64,000 nt of DNA from Pseudomonas turukhanskensis (GCF_027922365.1 NZ_BSFN01000004.1:248001-312000); one strand, 5' to 3'. Numbered from the stretch's first letter, positions 25,811 to 36,662 are shown. Made by a program: numbers and translations. Notes: generated from the letters alone by a model not told the origin.

Positions 25811-27409
25811 ATGAAAAAAGCAGCATTAGCGGTAGGCGTAGTGGTTGCCATTGGCGTGATCAGCGCAGCAGGCGCGTGGTACACCGGCACACAGCTGCCG
25901 GGCGTATTGAACAACGCCATCGTCGAAGCCAATCAGAAAAGCACCGATGCTCTGTTGGGCACCGGCATCACCAGCAAGCTGGAACTGCTGTCGCTGGACA
26001 GCCACCTGTTCACCAGCACCGCGCACTACCGCTTGACCCTGGATATGCCTTCCTCCGAAGGCGAAGCCCGCCATCTGGAAGTGTTGCTGGTGGACAATAT
26101 CCAGCATGGTCCCTTGCCGGCCTCGCGCCTTGCCAAACTCAACCTGTGGCCGGTGCTGGCCACCAGCAACTACGCCCTGGAACCCAACGAGCTGACGCAG
26201 AAGTGGTTCGACGCGGCCAAGGGCCAGTCGCCGCTGTTCGGGCAGGTGAGCCTGGGCTACGACAACTCCACCACCGGCACCGTCGAACTGCTGCCGTTGG
26301 ACTTCGCTCCGGCCGAAGGCCAGAACGTCAAATTTTCCGGCCTCAAGCTGAACGTGAAGGCCAGCGCCCACGCTGAAAAAGTCGCCATCGACGGCGGCAT
26401 GGACAGCCTGGTACTGAACGGCACCGACGACAATGGCCAAGCCGTCAAGTTCGAGTTCAAGGACCTGAGCCTCGAAAGCGATCAGAAGCTGGGCAGCGGT
26501 CAGTTCTATCTCGGTGACAGCAGCGTCAAGCTGGCCAGCGCCGAATTCAAGATTGCCGACAAACCGCCCGTGCTGATCAAGAACATTGCCCAGAGCGGCA
26601 CCTTCGAAGAAGCCGCCGGCAAGCTGGGCGGCCATATTTCCTACGATATCGGCCAGGTCAGCTTTGCCGGCAAAGACATTGCCGGCATGCAGATGCTGTG
26701 GCGCATCAAGGATTTCGACGCAGCCGCCACCCAGGCGTTGGTAGACGTGTACAAAAACAAACTGGCCCCCGCCCAGCAGGCCCAAGCCTTGGGCCAGGAC
26801 ATGCCGAAGCTGGACTTCAGCCCAGCCGAAGAAGAGAAGCTCAAGGCCGATATCGGCCAGTTGCTCGCCGGTAAACCGCACGTGGCCCTGGAAAAATTCA
26901 GCGTCAAAACCGCGCACGGCGAAGCGCTGTTCAGCCTGGCGCTGGACTTCAACAAGCCCGAAAACTTCGAGCTGCCGCCACCTGAATTGGCCCAGCAACT
27001 GATTGGCCAACTGGATGCCAAGCTGTCGGTAGACAAGGCCGTGATTGGTGACGGCGTGCGCGTACAAGCGGCCATTGCCGGCGAAACCGACCAGAAGGCC
27101 ATCGACGACCAGGCTGCCATGTTCACCGAAATGGGCAGCGGCATGGCCCTGGCTACCGAGATGGTGGCCTTGAAAGGCGACAAGCTGGAATCGAGCCTGC
27201 ACTACGCCAATAACGAAGTGACCTTCAACGACCAGAAAATGTCGGTGGAAGAGTTCGTGATGCTGGTGATGTCCAAGGCCGGCGGCCTGGGTGGCGCGGG
27301 TGGTGATGAGCAGCCTGAAGGTTATGTGCCGGATGAAGAGGCACCGGACGCGGGTGCACTGGATGAAGAAGCTCCAGAAGAGATGCCGGAAGAGGCGCCC
27401 GAGGAGTAG
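25811..27409 (+). CDS. YdgA-like DUF945 protein
   Basis: A 532-residue envelope protein. One N-terminal hydrophobic helix (AALAVGVVVAIGVISAAGAWY) acts as anchor or uncleaved signal, followed by the DUF945 repeat-like beta domain (LPGVLNNAIVEANQ, LDSHLFTSTAHYRLTL, HGPLPASRLAKLNLWPVLA). The last 35 residues are strongly acidic (EEAPDAGALDEEAPEEMPEE). ATG 25811 was chosen since the upstream extension codes for a basic non-hydrophobic leader. Role unknown; membership of an envelope-maintenance class like AsmA is a family-level guess. Confidence 0.84.
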   Translation: MKKAALAVGVVVAIGVISAAGAWYTGTQLPGVLNNAIVEANQKSTDALLGTGITSKLELLSLDSHLFTSTAHYRLTLDMPSSEGEARHLEVLLVDNIQHGPLPASRLAKLNLWPVLATSNYALEPNELTQKWFDAAKGQSPLFGQVSLGYDNSTTGTVELLPLDFAPAEGQNVKFSGLKLNVKASAHAEKVAIDGGMDSLVLNGTDDNGQAVKFEFKDLSLESDQKLGSGQFYLGDSSVKLASAEFKIADKPPVLIKNIAQSGTFEEAAGKLGGHISYDIGQVSFAGKDIAGMQMLWRIKDFDAAATQALVDVYKNKLAPAQQAQALGQDMPKLDFSPAEEEKLKADIGQLLAGKPHVALEKFSVKTAHGEALFSLALDFNKPENFELPPPELAQQLIGQLDAKLSVDKAVIGDGVRVQAAIAGETDQKAIDDQAAMFTEMGSGMALATEMVALKGDKLESSLHYANNEVTFNDQKMSVEEFVMLVMSKAGGLGGAGGDEQPEGYVPDEEAPDAGALDEEAPEEMPEEAPEE

Positions 27410-27415
27410 TAAACC

Positions 27416-27460
27416 GTAGGATGGGGCGGGCCGCGCAGGCAAGCGCGGCGAACCCCATCG
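27416..27460. repeat. GTAGGATGGGG palindromic repeat
   Basis: GTAGGATGGGGCGG at the left faces CCCCATCG at the right, with inner CCGCGC/GCGCGG arms, forming a hairpin of about 45 bases. It is a member of the GTAGGATGGG intergenic palindrome family common in gammaproteobacteria and follows the DUF945 stop by 6 bases. Confidence 0.75.
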
Positions 27461-27490
27461 ATTCGTTTAACGGTGGACATTCGAAGCCAT

Positions 27491-27522
27491 AAAAAAGGCC
27501 AGTCATTTGACTGGCCTTTTTT
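27491..27522. terminator. Bidirectional rho-independent terminator
   Basis: A 15-base stem, AAAAAAGGCCAGTCA paired with TGACTGGCCTTTTTT around a two-base loop. A and T runs on both sides let it serve the convergent DUF945 and diguanylate cyclase genes. Confidence 0.92.
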
Positions 27523-27546
27523 GTCGTCGGCATTTCGCGCTGGCGT

Positions 27547-28473
27547 TTAACCAGCCATGGTCAGGCGGTTGCGGCCGTCGCGTTTGGCCACATACAGCGC
27601 GCTATCGGCACGGCGCAGCAGGCTGTCGACCGATTCGCCTGGCAGCAGGCAGGCGCAGCCCAGGCTTACCGATACGTCTACATGTTGGCTTTGCGCGGTG
27701 CACTGCAGCTCCTGCACGGCGAAGCGCAGGCGCTCACCGACCATGGCCGCGCCTTCGCGGTTGGTGTTTGAGAGCAGCACCAGAAACTCTTCGCCGCCGA
27801 AGCGGAAAATCATATCGATATTGCGCAGCTGAGCTTTAAGGGTATCGGCCATGGCGCGCAGCACTTCGTCGCCAGTGCTGTGGCCGTAGGTGTCGTTGAT
27901 GTTCTTGAAGTGGTCCACATCCAGCATCAGCACCGACAGCGGTTGCAGGTTACGCCGCGCCAGATCGACTTCGCGCTGCAAGGCCTGGTCCATGGCGATG
28001 CGGTTGCCGGTGTCGGTCAGTGGGTCACGCAGGGCGCACTGCACGGCCTTGCGGTAGAGCAGGGCGTTGCGCAGCGGGAAGAGCATGCAGGCCAGCAGCG
28101 ATTCCAGCTGGGTCAGCTCTTCCTCGGAAAAACGCATATTGCGGCGGAAAATCAGTTCGCCCAGGTATTCGCCGTCGTGGTTCAGGCGGTAGCCGGCCGA
28201 ATGGGTGGCCCGTACGCCAAGTTCCAGGCGCAGGTCGCTGGAGGGGTGCTGGTAAGCCAGGGCATGCAAGGGCACCAGGCGCTGCACTTCGCGGAAGAAG
28301 ATATCGAGGATGCGCTCGACTTCCAGGCTGGTCTGCAATTGCAGGTTCAGCTTCTGCCGCAATTGCGCCAGCGACACCGGGCGCAGCGACTGCGTGCGAT
28401 TGCTGGCGAAGCCCAGACGCTGCAGCTTGGCGGCATCAAAATCGATTGTGTTGGTTTTGCTTGGGGGGACCAT
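27547..28473 (-). CDS. Diguanylate cyclase (GGDEF domain) with N-terminal sensor
   Basis: A 308-residue cyclic-di-GMP synthase. Residues 30-140 form a GAF-like sensor domain; the GGDEF domain follows with the active-site GGEEF at 226-230. RNID at 217-220, five residues before it, fits the RxxD inhibitory site, so product inhibition is expected. VDHFKNINDTYGHSTGD is the metal/GTP-binding stretch. No EAL domain is present. By position near yciK-mupP-ubiG it is likely equivalent to PA3177 of PAO1. It should raise c-di-GMP and favour surface growth. Confidence 0.92.
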   Translation of the reverse strand: MVPPSKTNTIDFDAAKLQRLGFASNRTQSLRPVSLAQLRQKLNLQLQTSLEVERILDIFFREVQRLVPLHALAYQHPSSDLRLELGVRATHSAGYRLNHDGEYLGELIFRRNMRFSEEELTQLESLLACMLFPLRNALLYRKAVQCALRDPLTDTGNRIAMDQALQREVDLARRNLQPLSVLMLDVDHFKNINDTYGHSTGDEVLRAMADTLKAQLRNIDMIFRFGGEEFLVLLSNTNREGAAMVGERLRFAVQELQCTAQSQHVDVSVSLGCACLLPGESVDSLLRRADSALYVAKRDGRNRLTMAG

Positions 28474-28794
28474 ACCGGGAAACCTCGAGCGCGGAATGCG
28501 GCGACAGCTTCCCTTTTGCGAATAGTGTGCCAGGTGTCACATTCGTGTTTTTTATCTAGTTAAATCAGCTAGTTATCAGCGTTGATACAGTGTAAGCGGC
28601 AAACATTTGCCGCTGTTTTGCCGGTTGTTTGGCGAGCGATGGCAAATTGCCGGTTGGCGGCAGAGGGGGATCGCCAAAATCTTGTCAGGAAGTACGTAGG
28701 GCGAATACGGCGAAGCGGTATCCGCCATCCGGCCGGCATCATTCGCAACGGCGGATACCGCCGATCGCGGTATTCGCCCTACGCTGCGCAGGCG
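28474..28794. other. Gene-free interval with palindromic element
   Basis: These 321 bases carry the upstream region of the cyclase gene and the repeat at 28695-28783. No start-stop frame with coding bias or RNA gene was recognised. A plus-strand frame across 28582-29232 is an antisense shadow of yciK. Confidence 0.6.
28695..28783. repeat. CGTAGGGCGAATAC inverted repeat
   Basis: Perfect 14-base arms CGTAGGGCGAATAC (28695-28708) and GTATTCGCCCTACG (28770-28783), plus inner arms GCGGTATCCGCC and GGCGGATACCGC. It belongs to the GTAGGGCGAATA group of intergenic repeats and ends 11 bases after the yciK stop, so it may act in 3' processing. Confidence 0.88.
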
Positions 28795-29535
28795 TTACTG
28801 CGCGTCGAACGCCTGCCCATTGACGCCCTGGCTATCGGGCCCCATCAGGTACAGATACACCGGCATGATCTCGGCGGGCAGCGGGTTGTTCAGCGGGTTT
28901 TCGCCGGGGTAGGCGTGGGCGCGCATGTCGGTGCGGGTGGCGCCGGGGTTGATGCTGTTGGCGCGCACATTGGTGATGTCGGCCACTTCATCGGCCAGGG
29001 TTTGCATCAGGCCTTCGGTGGCGAACTTGGAAACACCATACGCGCCCCAGTACGCACGACCTTTGCGGCCAACACTGCTGGAGGTAAATACCACCGAGGC
29101 ATCGGGCGCCAGCTTGAGCAGCGGCAGCAGGGTGGCGGTGAGCATAAACATGGCGTTCACGTTTACTTGCATCACGCGCATGAAGTTGTCGCCCGACAGC
29201 TGTTCCAGTGGTGTACGCGGGCCGATGATTGAGGCGTTGTGCAGCACGCCGTCAATATGGCCGAACTCGTTTTCGATCATCACCGCCAGTTCGTCGTACT
29301 GGTGCGCCAGGGCGGTTTCCAGGTTGAACGGGATCACCACCGGCTGCGGGTGGCCGGCCGCTTCGATTTCGTCATAGACCGCGCTCAGGTTGCTCTCGGT
29401 CTTGCCCAGCAACAGCACGGTGGCGCCATGGGCGGCGTAGGTTTTCGCGGCGGCGGCGCCAATCCCACGGCCGGCGCCGGTCACCAGAATGGTACGGCCC
29501 TTGAGCAGGTCGGGGCGGGCGGAGTAGTCGAACAT
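28795..29535 (-). CDS. yciK: Short-chain dehydrogenase YciK
   Basis: A 246-residue NAD(P)-dependent oxidoreductase. The Rossmann motif TGAGRGIG is at 19-26; the catalytic Ser lies in FTSSSVGRKG and Tyr-Lys in YWGAYGVSKFA. The fold is the classic SDR; YciK substrates are not established. I used ATG 29535; the frame extends 13 codons upstream but into the 3' end of mupP. It follows mupP closely and probably belongs to the ubiG-mupP-yciK operon conserved in Pseudomonas. Confidence 0.92.
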   Translation of the reverse strand: MFDYSARPDLLKGRTILVTGAGRGIGAAAAKTYAAHGATVLLLGKTESNLSAVYDEIEAAGHPQPVVIPFNLETALAHQYDELAVMIENEFGHIDGVLHNASIIGPRTPLEQLSGDNFMRVMQVNVNAMFMLTATLLPLLKLAPDASVVFTSSSVGRKGRAYWGAYGVSKFATEGLMQTLADEVADITNVRANSINPGATRTDMRAHAYPGENPLNNPLPAEIMPVYLYLMGPDSQGVNGQAFDAQ

Positions 29536-29561
29536 CACAGATCTCTCTTTAAAGTAAACGG

Positions 29562-30233
29562 TCAGCATCTGCACAGCGCGCGGTCGAGCACGGCGCGCAG
29601 TTCGTGCGGGTGATCGACCACCACGTCAGCACCCCAGTGCGTGGGGTTGTCGTCGGGGTGGATATAGCCGTAGGTCACGGCAGCGGTCTTGGTGCCGGCG
29701 GCGCGACCGGATTCGATGTCACGCAGATCGTCGCCCACATACAACACGCTTGCAGGGTCCAGGCCCAGGCGCGAGCAGGCCAGCAGCAACGGCTCGGGAT
29801 CGGGTTTACTGTTGGTCACGTGGTCCGGGCAGATAAGGATGGCTGAACGCTCGGCCAGGCCCAGTTGCTCCATGATCGGCGCGGCGTAACGCACTGGCTT
29901 GTTGGTGACCACGCCCCAGATCAGCTTGGCGTGTTCGATATCGGCTAGAAGCTCGGGGATGCCGTCGAACGGCTTGGTGAACACCGCGCAGTGGTCTTGA
30001 TAGCGGGCGAGAAATTCCAGGCGCAAGGCCTCGAACTGCTCGGACATCGGATCGACATCGAACGCACGCAGCACCATGGCGCGGGCGCCACCGGAAACGT
30101 GGTCACGGATGTCCTTGTCGGCCATCGGCGCCAGCCCGTGGGCGGCGCGCATGGCTTGGGCAATGGCGATAAAGTCCGGCGCGCTGTCGAGCAGGGTGCC
30201 ATCCATATCGAAAAGAACGGCTCGCAGGCGCAT
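29562..30233 (-). CDS. mupP: N-acetylmuramic acid 6-phosphate phosphatase MupP
   Basis: HAD-family phosphatase of 223 residues acting in the Pseudomonas cell-wall recycling route, where MurNAc-6-phosphate is dephosphorylated before AmgK/MurU; loss or activity influences fosfomycin tolerance and AmpC induction in this genus. Motif I is DMDGTLLD (Asp9, Asp11), motif II VVTNKP, motif [19 protein letters not shown] and [15 protein letters not shown]. The start overlaps the ubiG stop as TGATG. Assignment over phosphoglycolate phosphatase rests on the ubiG-mupP-yciK gene order. Confidence 0.9.
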   Translation of the reverse strand: MRLRAVLFDMDGTLLDSAPDFIAIAQAMRAAHGLAPMADKDIRDHVSGGARAMVLRAFDVDPMSEQFEALRLEFLARYQDHCAVFTKPFDGIPELLADIEHAKLIWGVVTNKPVRYAAPIMEQLGLAERSAILICPDHVTNSKPDPEPLLLACSRLGLDPASVLYVGDDLRDIESGRAAGTKTAAVTYGYIHPDDNPTHWGADVVVDHPHELRAVLDRALCRC

Positions 30234-30931
30234 CAGGCTTCCTTCAGGGTCTGGATCATGTAATTGACGTCTACATCGTTGGCCAGTTTGTAATGCTTGG
30301 TCAGCGGGTTGTAGGTCAGGCCGATGATGTCTTTGACTTCCAGACCCGCCGCGCGGCTCCAGGCGCCCAGCTCGGAGGGACGGATGAATTTCTTGAAGTC
30401 GTGGGTGCCGCGTGGCAGCAAGCGCATCAGGTATTCGGCGCCGACAATGGCGAACAGATAGGCCTTGGGGTTGCGGTTGATGGTGGAGAAGAACACCTGG
30501 CCGCCGGGTTTGACCATGGCGTAGCAGGCGCGAATCACAGAGGCCGGGTCTGGCACGTGTTCGAGCATTTCCAGGCAAGTGACCACATCGAACTGCTCGG
30601 GCATTTCTTCGGCCAGGGCTTCGGCGGTGCACTGGCGGTATTCCACCTGCACGCCGGATTCGAGCTGGTGCAATTGCGCCACCGCCAATGGCGCTTCGCC
30701 CATGTCGATGCCGGTAACGGTGGCGCCACGCTGGGCCATGGCTTCGCTGAGAATGCCGCCGCCGCAACCGACGTCGAGCACTTTCTTGCCGGCCAACTTC
30801 ACGCGCTCGTCAATCCAGTTGACGCGCAGCGGGTTGATGTCGTGCAGGGGTTTGAACTCGCTTTCACGGTCCCACCAGCGGTGGGCCAGGGCTGAGAATT
30901 TGGCGATTTCGGCGTGGTCGACGTTGCTCAT
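30233..30931 (-). CDS. ubiG: Ubiquinone biosynthesis O-methyltransferase UbiG
   Basis: SAM-dependent methyltransferase of 232 residues carrying out both O-methylation steps of ubiquinone synthesis. Family motifs: [29 protein letters not shown]-binding [10 protein letters not shown] (51-60), [11 protein letters not shown], and [22 protein letters not shown]. It starts at ATG 30931, 43 bases after the mtaD gene start on the same strand side, and is coupled to mupP. Confidence 0.95.
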   Translation of the reverse strand: MSNVDHAEIAKFSALAHRWWDRESEFKPLHDINPLRVNWIDERVKLAGKKVLDVGCGGGILSEAMAQRGATVTGIDMGEAPLAVAQLHQLESGVQVEYRQCTAEALAEEMPEQFDVVTCLEMLEHVPDPASVIRACYAMVKPGGQVFFSTINRNPKAYLFAIVGAEYLMRLLPRGTHDFKKFIRPSELGAWSRAAGLEVKDIIGLTYNPLTKHYKLANDVDVNYMIQTLKEA

Positions 30932-30973
30932 ACGGGTTTCCTCGAATCGAATTCTGGTGGCGGCCTGCGGCTT

Positions 30974-32305
30974 TCAGCTGCGGCTGGTGGCGATTTTCTG
31001 GCCCCAGGCGATGGTGCTGGCGTGCAGTTTTTCTTCGTCCATGCGGGTCAGACGGCGGTTGTCGAGCAACTGCTTACCGCCGACCCATACATGTTTGACG
31101 CTGTTGCGATTACTCGCATAAATCAGTTGCGACACTGGATCGTACACCGGTTGTTGCGCCAGCTCGGTGAGGTCAAATGCCACGATGTCGGCGGCTTTAC
31201 CCAATTCCAGCGAGCCGATTTCATCGTCCAGACCCAGCGCGCGGGCGCCATTGAGCGTGGCCATGCGCAGGGCGCGGTGCACATCCAGTGCGGTGGCCGA
31301 ACCCGCCACGGCCTTGGCCAGCAGGGCAGCGGTGCGGGTTTCCCCCAGCAGGTCGATGTCGTTGTTGCTGGCAGCACCGTCGGTGCCGATGGCGACATTG
31401 ACGCCGGCTTGCCACAAACGCTCCACCGGGCAGAAGCCGCTGGCGAGCTTGAGGTTGGACTCCGGGCAGTGGATGACGCTGGCGTTGCTTTCTACCAAGA
31501 GCTGTAAATCTTCATCGTTGATTTGCGTCATGTGCACCGCCTGGAAGCGCGGGCCCAGCAGGTCCAGGCGCGCCAGACGCGCCATCGGGCGTTCGCCGCG
31601 CTGCTCCAGGCTTTGCTGCACTTCGAAGGCGGTTTCGTGCACGTGCATCTGAATGCCGGCGTCCAGCTCTTCGGCGAGCATGCGGATGTTTTCCAGCTTG
31701 TCGTCGCTGACGGTGTAGGGTGCGTGCGGGCCGAAGGCCACCTTGATACGCGGGTGCAGGCGCAGGTCGTCGAACAGGCTCAGGCCCTTGCGCAGCGCCT
31801 CATCGGCGTCACGGGCGCCGGGAATCGGGAAGTCCAGCACCGGAATGGTGATCTGCGCGCGAATGCCGCTGGTGTGCACCAGTTGGCTGGAGACTTCCGG
31901 GAAAAAGTACATATCGGAAAAACAGGTGATGCCGCCCTGCAACTGCTCGGCAATCGCCAGCTCGGTGCCGTCATGAATAAAGGCTTCATCCACCCACTTG
32001 GCCTCGGCGGGCCAGATATGGTCTTGCAGCCAGTTCATCAGCGCTTTGTCGTCTGCCATGCCACGAAACAGGCTCATGGCGGCATGGCCGTGGGCGTTGA
32101 CCAAGCCTGGAGTCAGCAGCATGCCCGGCAGCTCGCGCACCTCGGTGGCCGGGTGGCGCAGTGCCTCGGCGCGCGGGGCAATCAGGGCGATACGGCCGTC
32201 GCGGATGCCCAGCCCATGTTCCTGCAACACCACGCCGGCGGGCTCGACGGGCACCAGCCAGGTGGGCAGGAGCAGCAGGTCGAGCGGGGCGGCGGCGTTG
32301 GGCAT
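30974..32305 (-). CDS. mtaD: 5'-methylthioadenosine/S-adenosylhomocysteine deaminase
   Basis: Amidohydrolase (TRZ/ATZ group) of 443 residues. Metal ligands are visible in [18 protein letters not shown] (His72, His74), [10 protein letters not shown] and [23 protein letters not shown] is a substrate-loop feature. The PAO1 equivalent PA3170 is known to deaminate methylthioadenosine to methylthioinosine. The gene is divergent from mtnA, which handles the sugar phosphate derived from the same pathway, so the two form a methionine-salvage pair. About 170 bases lie between their starts. Confidence 0.92.
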   Translation of the reverse strand: MPNAAAPLDLLLLPTWLVPVEPAGVVLQEHGLGIRDGRIALIAPRAEALRHPATEVRELPGMLLTPGLVNAHGHAAMSLFRGMADDKALMNWLQDHIWPAEAKWVDEAFIHDGTELAIAEQLQGGITCFSDMYFFPEVSSQLVHTSGIRAQITIPVLDFPIPGARDADEALRKGLSLFDDLRLHPRIKVAFGPHAPYTVSDDKLENIRMLAEELDAGIQMHVHETAFEVQQSLEQRGERPMARLARLDLLGPRFQAVHMTQINDEDLQLLVESNASVIHCPESNLKLASGFCPVERLWQAGVNVAIGTDGAASNNDIDLLGETRTAALLAKAVAGSATALDVHRALRMATLNGARALGLDDEIGSLELGKAADIVAFDLTELAQQPVYDPVSQLIYASNRNSVKHVWVGGKQLLDNRRLTRMDEEKLHASTIAWGQKIATSRS

Positions 32306-32478
32306 GGCGGTATCCGTAGTTTATAAAGACAGGACTTACATCAATGTAGTGTGTCGCCTGCACCAGGTTGAGAAGGGGTCGCCTGGACAGGTTTTTGCGC
32401 TGGCGAAGTATACCCGAGCGCTCAAGTCAGGGGCTCGCTATAATCCGCGGCTTTTCGCTTCTGAGTACGAGGATGGTC

Positions 32479-33555
32479 ATGCGCGAGCAATTGTTGGCGG
32501 CAGAGAAGGTCAAGGCCATCGATTGGCGGGATGGCGCGCTGTACCTGCTGGATCAGCGCGCGCTGCCTTTTGAGGAAACCTGGGTGCGTTACGACTCGGC
32601 GGCAGCTGTGGCGCAGGCGATCAAGGACATGGTGGTGCGCGGTGCGCCGGCCATTGGTATTGCCGCAGCCTATGGCCTGGCCCTGGGCGTGCGGGCGCGT
32701 CTGGCCGAGGGGGATGACTGGCAGATGGCGCTGGAAGAGGACTTTGAGGTTCTCAACAACTCGCGCCCCACGGCGGTCAACCTGTTCTGGGCGTTGAACC
32801 GTATGCGCGAGCGTTTGTATCGCCTCAAGGACAGCGACGATGCGTTGGCGATCATGAATGCCGAGGCCGAGGCCATTCACGAGAGCGACCGCGAAGCCAA
32901 CCTGACCATGGCGCAGCTGGGTGTCGACCTGATCCGTCGCCACCAGGGCAACCTGCAAACCCTGCTGACCCACTGCAACACCGGCGCCCTGGCCACCGGC
33001 GGTTTCGGTACGGCGCTGGGGGTTATTCGCGCGGCTTACCTGGATGGCCTGGTTGAGCGCGTGTATGCCGATGAAACCAGGCCCTGGCTGCAAGGCTCGC
33101 GGCTGACGGCCTGGGAGCTGCTGAATGAAGGCATTCCCGTCAGTTTGAATGCCGACTCGGCAGCGGCCCATCTGATGAAAACCAAGGGCATTACCTGGGT
33201 CATCGTCGGCGCCGACCGCATCACCGCCAATGGCGATGTGGCCAACAAGATTGGCACCTACCAGCTGGCCGTCAACGCCATGCACCACGGCGTGCGCTTT
33301 ATGGTGGTGGCGCCGAGTTCGACCATCGACATGAACCTGGAAAGCGGCGACGACATTCCCATTGAGGAACGTGCTGGCAGTGAATTGTTGGAATTGGCGG
33401 GCAAGCGGGTCGCTGCGGACGTGGATGCGGTGAATCCGGTGTTCGATGTGACCCCGGCCGACTTGATCGATTTCATCGTGACCGAGAAGGGCGTGGTCGA
33501 GCGCCCTGATAAAGCCAAGATGGCCCTGCTGATGTGCCGCAAGCGTCTGCACTAA
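32479..33555 (+). CDS. mtnA: Methylthioribose-1-phosphate isomerase
   Basis: MtnA converts 5-methylthioribose-1-phosphate to the ribulose form in methionine salvage. The 358 residues contain [14 protein letters not shown], the catalytic Cys166 in [14 protein letters not shown] and Asp246 in [22 protein letters not shown] 32479 fits an ACGAGG site six bases upstream; the in-frame ATG at 32473 sits directly on that site and is less likely. It precedes gyrA by 280 bases, a gap long enough for gyrA's own promoter. Confidence 0.95.
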   Translation: MREQLLAAEKVKAIDWRDGALYLLDQRALPFEETWVRYDSAAAVAQAIKDMVVRGAPAIGIAAAYGLALGVRARLAEGDDWQMALEEDFEVLNNSRPTAVNLFWALNRMRERLYRLKDSDDALAIMNAEAEAIHESDREANLTMAQLGVDLIRRHQGNLQTLLTHCNTGALATGGFGTALGVIRAAYLDGLVERVYADETRPWLQGSRLTAWELLNEGIPVSLNADSAAAHLMKTKGITWVIVGADRITANGDVANKIGTYQLAVNAMHHGVRFMVVAPSSTIDMNLESGDDIPIEERAGSELLELAGKRVAADVDAVNPVFDVTPADLIDFIVTEKGVVERPDKAKMALLMCRKRLH

Positions 33556-33835
33556 CTCCTTCTTTTAATAGTGGTTCCAGGCGCTCAGGTGATGTCATTT
33601 AAATGGCGTTGCCTGACGCGTGGCGTGCTCTGCGGGGATAGGTTCGGGGCATTGGGTGTGGTACTCTCCGTCAGTTTTCAAGGGGGCCTGCCATGGCCAC
33701 CCAAATTGCGCAGATCCATGCCATAACTCGTTGATTTGTCATGAGTCGTTGCTGGCCCCAAGGCCGCGACGGCGAGCTTCGTAGCATTCAGGATGAATGA
33801 GCGGAGTTTCACCAGAAAAAGGAACCAGGCTTCTC

Positions 33836-36655
33836 ATGGGCGAACTGGCCAAAGAAATCCTCCCGGTCAATATCGAAGACGAGCTCAAACAGTCCTACCT
33901 CGACTACGCAATGAGCGTAATCGTAGGGCGCGCCTTGCCCGATGCACGTGACGGCCTCAAGCCCGTGCACCGCCGCGTGCTCTACGCGATGAGCGAGCTG
34001 GGTAACGACTGGAACAAGGCTTACAAGAAATCCGCCCGTGTGGTCGGTGACGTAATCGGTAAGTACCACCCCCACGGTGATACTGCGGTGTACGACACCA
34101 TCGTGCGCATGGCGCAGCCTTTCTCCCTGCGTTACCTGCTGGTGGACGGCCAAGGCAACTTCGGTTCGGTAGACGGCGACAACGCTGCTGCCATGCGATA
34201 CACCGAAGTGCGCATGACCAAGCTGGCCCACGAGCTTCTGGCTGACCTGGACAAAGAAACCGTCGACTGGGTGCCCAACTACGACGGCACCGAAATCATC
34301 CCGGCGGTCATGCCGACCAAGATCCCCAACCTGCTGGTCAACGGTTCCAGCGGTATTGCCGTGGGCATGGCGACCAACATTCCGCCGCACAACCTCACCG
34401 AGGTTATCGACGGCTGCCTGGCGCTGATCGACAACCCCGAGCTGTCGATCGACGACCTGATGCACTACATTCCGGGGCCGGATTTTCCGACTGCAGCGAT
34501 CATCAATGGTCGCGCCGGCATCATCGAGGCCTACCGCACCGGCCGTGGCCGCATCCAGATTCGCGCCCGCGCCATCTTCGAAGACATCGACAAGGTCGGT
34601 GGCCGCCAGCAGATCGTCATCACCGAGCTGCCGTACCAGCTCAACAAAGCCCGCGTGATCGAAAAGATCGCTGAGCTGGTGAAAGAGAAGAAGCTCGAAG
34701 GCATTACCGAGCTGCGTGACGAGTCCGACAAGGACGGTATGCGCATCGTGATCGAACTGCGCCGCGGTGAAGTGCCAGAGGTGATCCTCAACAACCTCTA
34801 CGCCCAGACTCAGCTGCAAAGCGTGTTCGGTATCAACGTGGTGGCGCTGATCGACGGCCAGCCGAAGATTCTGAACCTCAAGGATTTGCTTGAAGCGTTC
34901 ATTCTTCACCGTCGTGAAGTAGTGACCCGTCGCACTGTGTACCTGCTGCGCAAAGCCCGCGAACGTGGCCATATCCTTGAAGGTCAGGCGGTTGCGCTGT
35001 CCAACATCGACCCGGTTATCGCCGTAATCAAGGCTTCGCCAAGCTCTGCGGAAGCCAAGGAAGCTCTGGTGTCGCGCGCCTGGGAATCCAGCGCCGTGCA
35101 AGGCATGGTCGAAGCCGCTGGCGCCGATTCGTGCCGCCCGCAGGACCTCGACCCGCAATACGGTCTGCGCGATGGCATGTACTACCTGTCGCCAGAGCAG
35201 GCACAGGCCATTCTGGACTTGCGTCTGCATCGCCTGACCGGCCTTGAGCACGAAAAACTGCTGGCCGAGTACAAGGAAATTCTGGAGCAGATCGGCGAGC
35301 TGATCCGCATCCTCACCAGCGCCACGCGCCTGATGGAAGTGATCCGCGAAGAACTCGAAGGCGTGAAAGCCGAATTCGGCGACAAGCGCCGTACCGAGAT
35401 TCTCGACACCCGTCTGGATCTGACGCTGGGTGACCTGATCACCGAAGAAGAGCGTGTGGTAACCATATCCCACGGTGGCTATGCCAAAACCCAACCGCTG
35501 TCGGCCTACCAGGCGCAGCGTCGTGGCGGTAAAGGCAAGTCGGCTACCGGCGTGAAAGATGAGGACTACATCGAGCACCTTCTGGTCGCCAACAGCCACG
35601 CCACGCTCCTGCTGTTCTCCAGCAAGGGCAAGGTGTACTGGCTGAAGACCTACGAAATTCCGGAAGCGTCCCGCGCGGCCCGCGGTCGTCCGCTGGTCAA
35701 CCTGCTGCCGCTGGATGAGGGTGAGTACATCACCACCATGCTGCAGATTGACCTTGAAGCCCTGCAGAAGCGTTCCGGTGCCGACGAAGATCTGGACGAC
35801 GCCGAAGACGTGATCGAAGGCGAAGTGGTTGAAGCCGAAGAAGTGGCTGAAGTGGAAGAAGTGGAAGGCGAGACCGCTGAATGGGTCGCCGAGCCTACCG
35901 GCGAGTACATCTTCATGGCCACCGCCATGGGTACCGTGAAAAAGACCCCGCTGTCGCAATTTGCCCGTCCGCGTACCAGCGGCCTGATTGCCCTCAAGCT
36001 GAAAGAAGGCGACACCCTGATTGCTGCGGCCATCACCGACGGCGCCAAGGAAGTCATGCTGTTCAATGATTCCGGCAAGGTAATCCGCTTTGCTGAAAGC
36101 TCCATCCGTGTGATGGGCCGTGGCGCTCGCGGTATTCGCGGTATGCGTCTGGGCAAGGGGCAAACCCTGATCTCGATGCTGATCCCCGAGTCCGGCGCGC
36201 AGATTCTTACCGCCTCCGAGCGCGGCTTCGGCAAGCGCACTGCCTTGAGCAAGTTCCCACGTCGCGGTCGCGGCGGTCAGGGCGTGATCGGCATGATCAC
36301 CAAAGAGCGTAACGGCAAGCTGATCGGCGCCATTCAGGTGCAGGACGGCGAGGAAATCATGCTGATCTCCGACCAGGGCACCTTGGTGCGTACCCGCGTA
36401 GACGAAGTGTCGAGCTCGGGCCGTAACACCCAGGGCGTTACCCTGATCAAGCTGGCGGCTGACGAAACGCTGGTAGGTCTTGAACGCGTGCAAGAGCCTT
36501 CAGAAGTTGAAGGCCAAGTGGTGCTGGGCGAAGACGGCGAAGTGCTGGAAGGAGCACAGTTTGAAGGCGGCGAGTCGGGCGAGGCAGAGCTGAACAGCGC
36601 TGACCTGGACGATGCCATTGACGCTGTGTCTGACGACGCACCAATCGAAGAGTAA
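33836..36655 (+). CDS. gyrA: DNA gyrase subunit A
   Basis: GyrA, 939 residues, cuts and rejoins DNA during supercoiling. The quinolone region reads [14 protein letters not shown] with Thr83 and Asp87, the susceptible Pseudomonas form; the catalytic Tyr lies in [11 protein letters not shown]. The GyrA box QRRGGKG is present in the C-terminal beta-pinwheel. An acidic stretch at about 650-690 ([20 protein letters not shown]) is inserted between blades, as in pseudomonads. ATG 33836 is preferred over an upstream in-frame ATG (33797), because AAAAAGGA lies before it and the protein starts [12 protein letters not shown] as usual. Confidence 0.98.
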   Translation: MGELAKEILPVNIEDELKQSYLDYAMSVIVGRALPDARDGLKPVHRRVLYAMSELGNDWNKAYKKSARVVGDVIGKYHPHGDTAVYDTIVRMAQPFSLRYLLVDGQGNFGSVDGDNAAAMRYTEVRMTKLAHELLADLDKETVDWVPNYDGTEIIPAVMPTKIPNLLVNGSSGIAVGMATNIPPHNLTEVIDGCLALIDNPELSIDDLMHYIPGPDFPTAAIINGRAGIIEAYRTGRGRIQIRARAIFEDIDKVGGRQQIVITELPYQLNKARVIEKIAELVKEKKLEGITELRDESDKDGMRIVIELRRGEVPEVILNNLYAQTQLQSVFGINVVALIDGQPKILNLKDLLEAFILHRREVVTRRTVYLLRKARERGHILEGQAVALSNIDPVIAVIKASPSSAEAKEALVSRAWESSAVQGMVEAAGADSCRPQDLDPQYGLRDGMYYLSPEQAQAILDLRLHRLTGLEHEKLLAEYKEILEQIGELIRILTSATRLMEVIREELEGVKAEFGDKRRTEILDTRLDLTLGDLITEEERVVTISHGGYAKTQPLSAYQAQRRGGKGKSATGVKDEDYIEHLLVANSHATLLLFSSKGKVYWLKTYEIPEASRAARGRPLVNLLPLDEGEYITTMLQIDLEALQKRSGADEDLDDAEDVIEGEVVEAEEVAEVEEVEGETAEWVAEPTGEYIFMATAMGTVKKTPLSQFARPRTSGLIALKLKEGDTLIAAAITDGAKEVMLFNDSGKVIRFAESSIRVMGRGARGIRGMRLGKGQTLISMLIPESGAQILTASERGFGKRTALSKFPRRGRGGQGVIGMITKERNGKLIGAIQVQDGEEIMLISDQGTLVRTRVDEVSSSGRNTQGVTLIKLAADETLVGLERVQEPSEVEGQVVLGEDGEVLEGAQFEGGESGEAELNSADLDDAIDAVSDDAPIEE

Positions 36656-36662
36656 GCGGGCA

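Noticed and set aside
33809-36493. 894-residue open frame antisense to gyrA
   Set aside because: It exactly shadows gyrA in high-GC sequence; its translation is rich in His, Gln and Val with no recognisable domain and no ribosome site.
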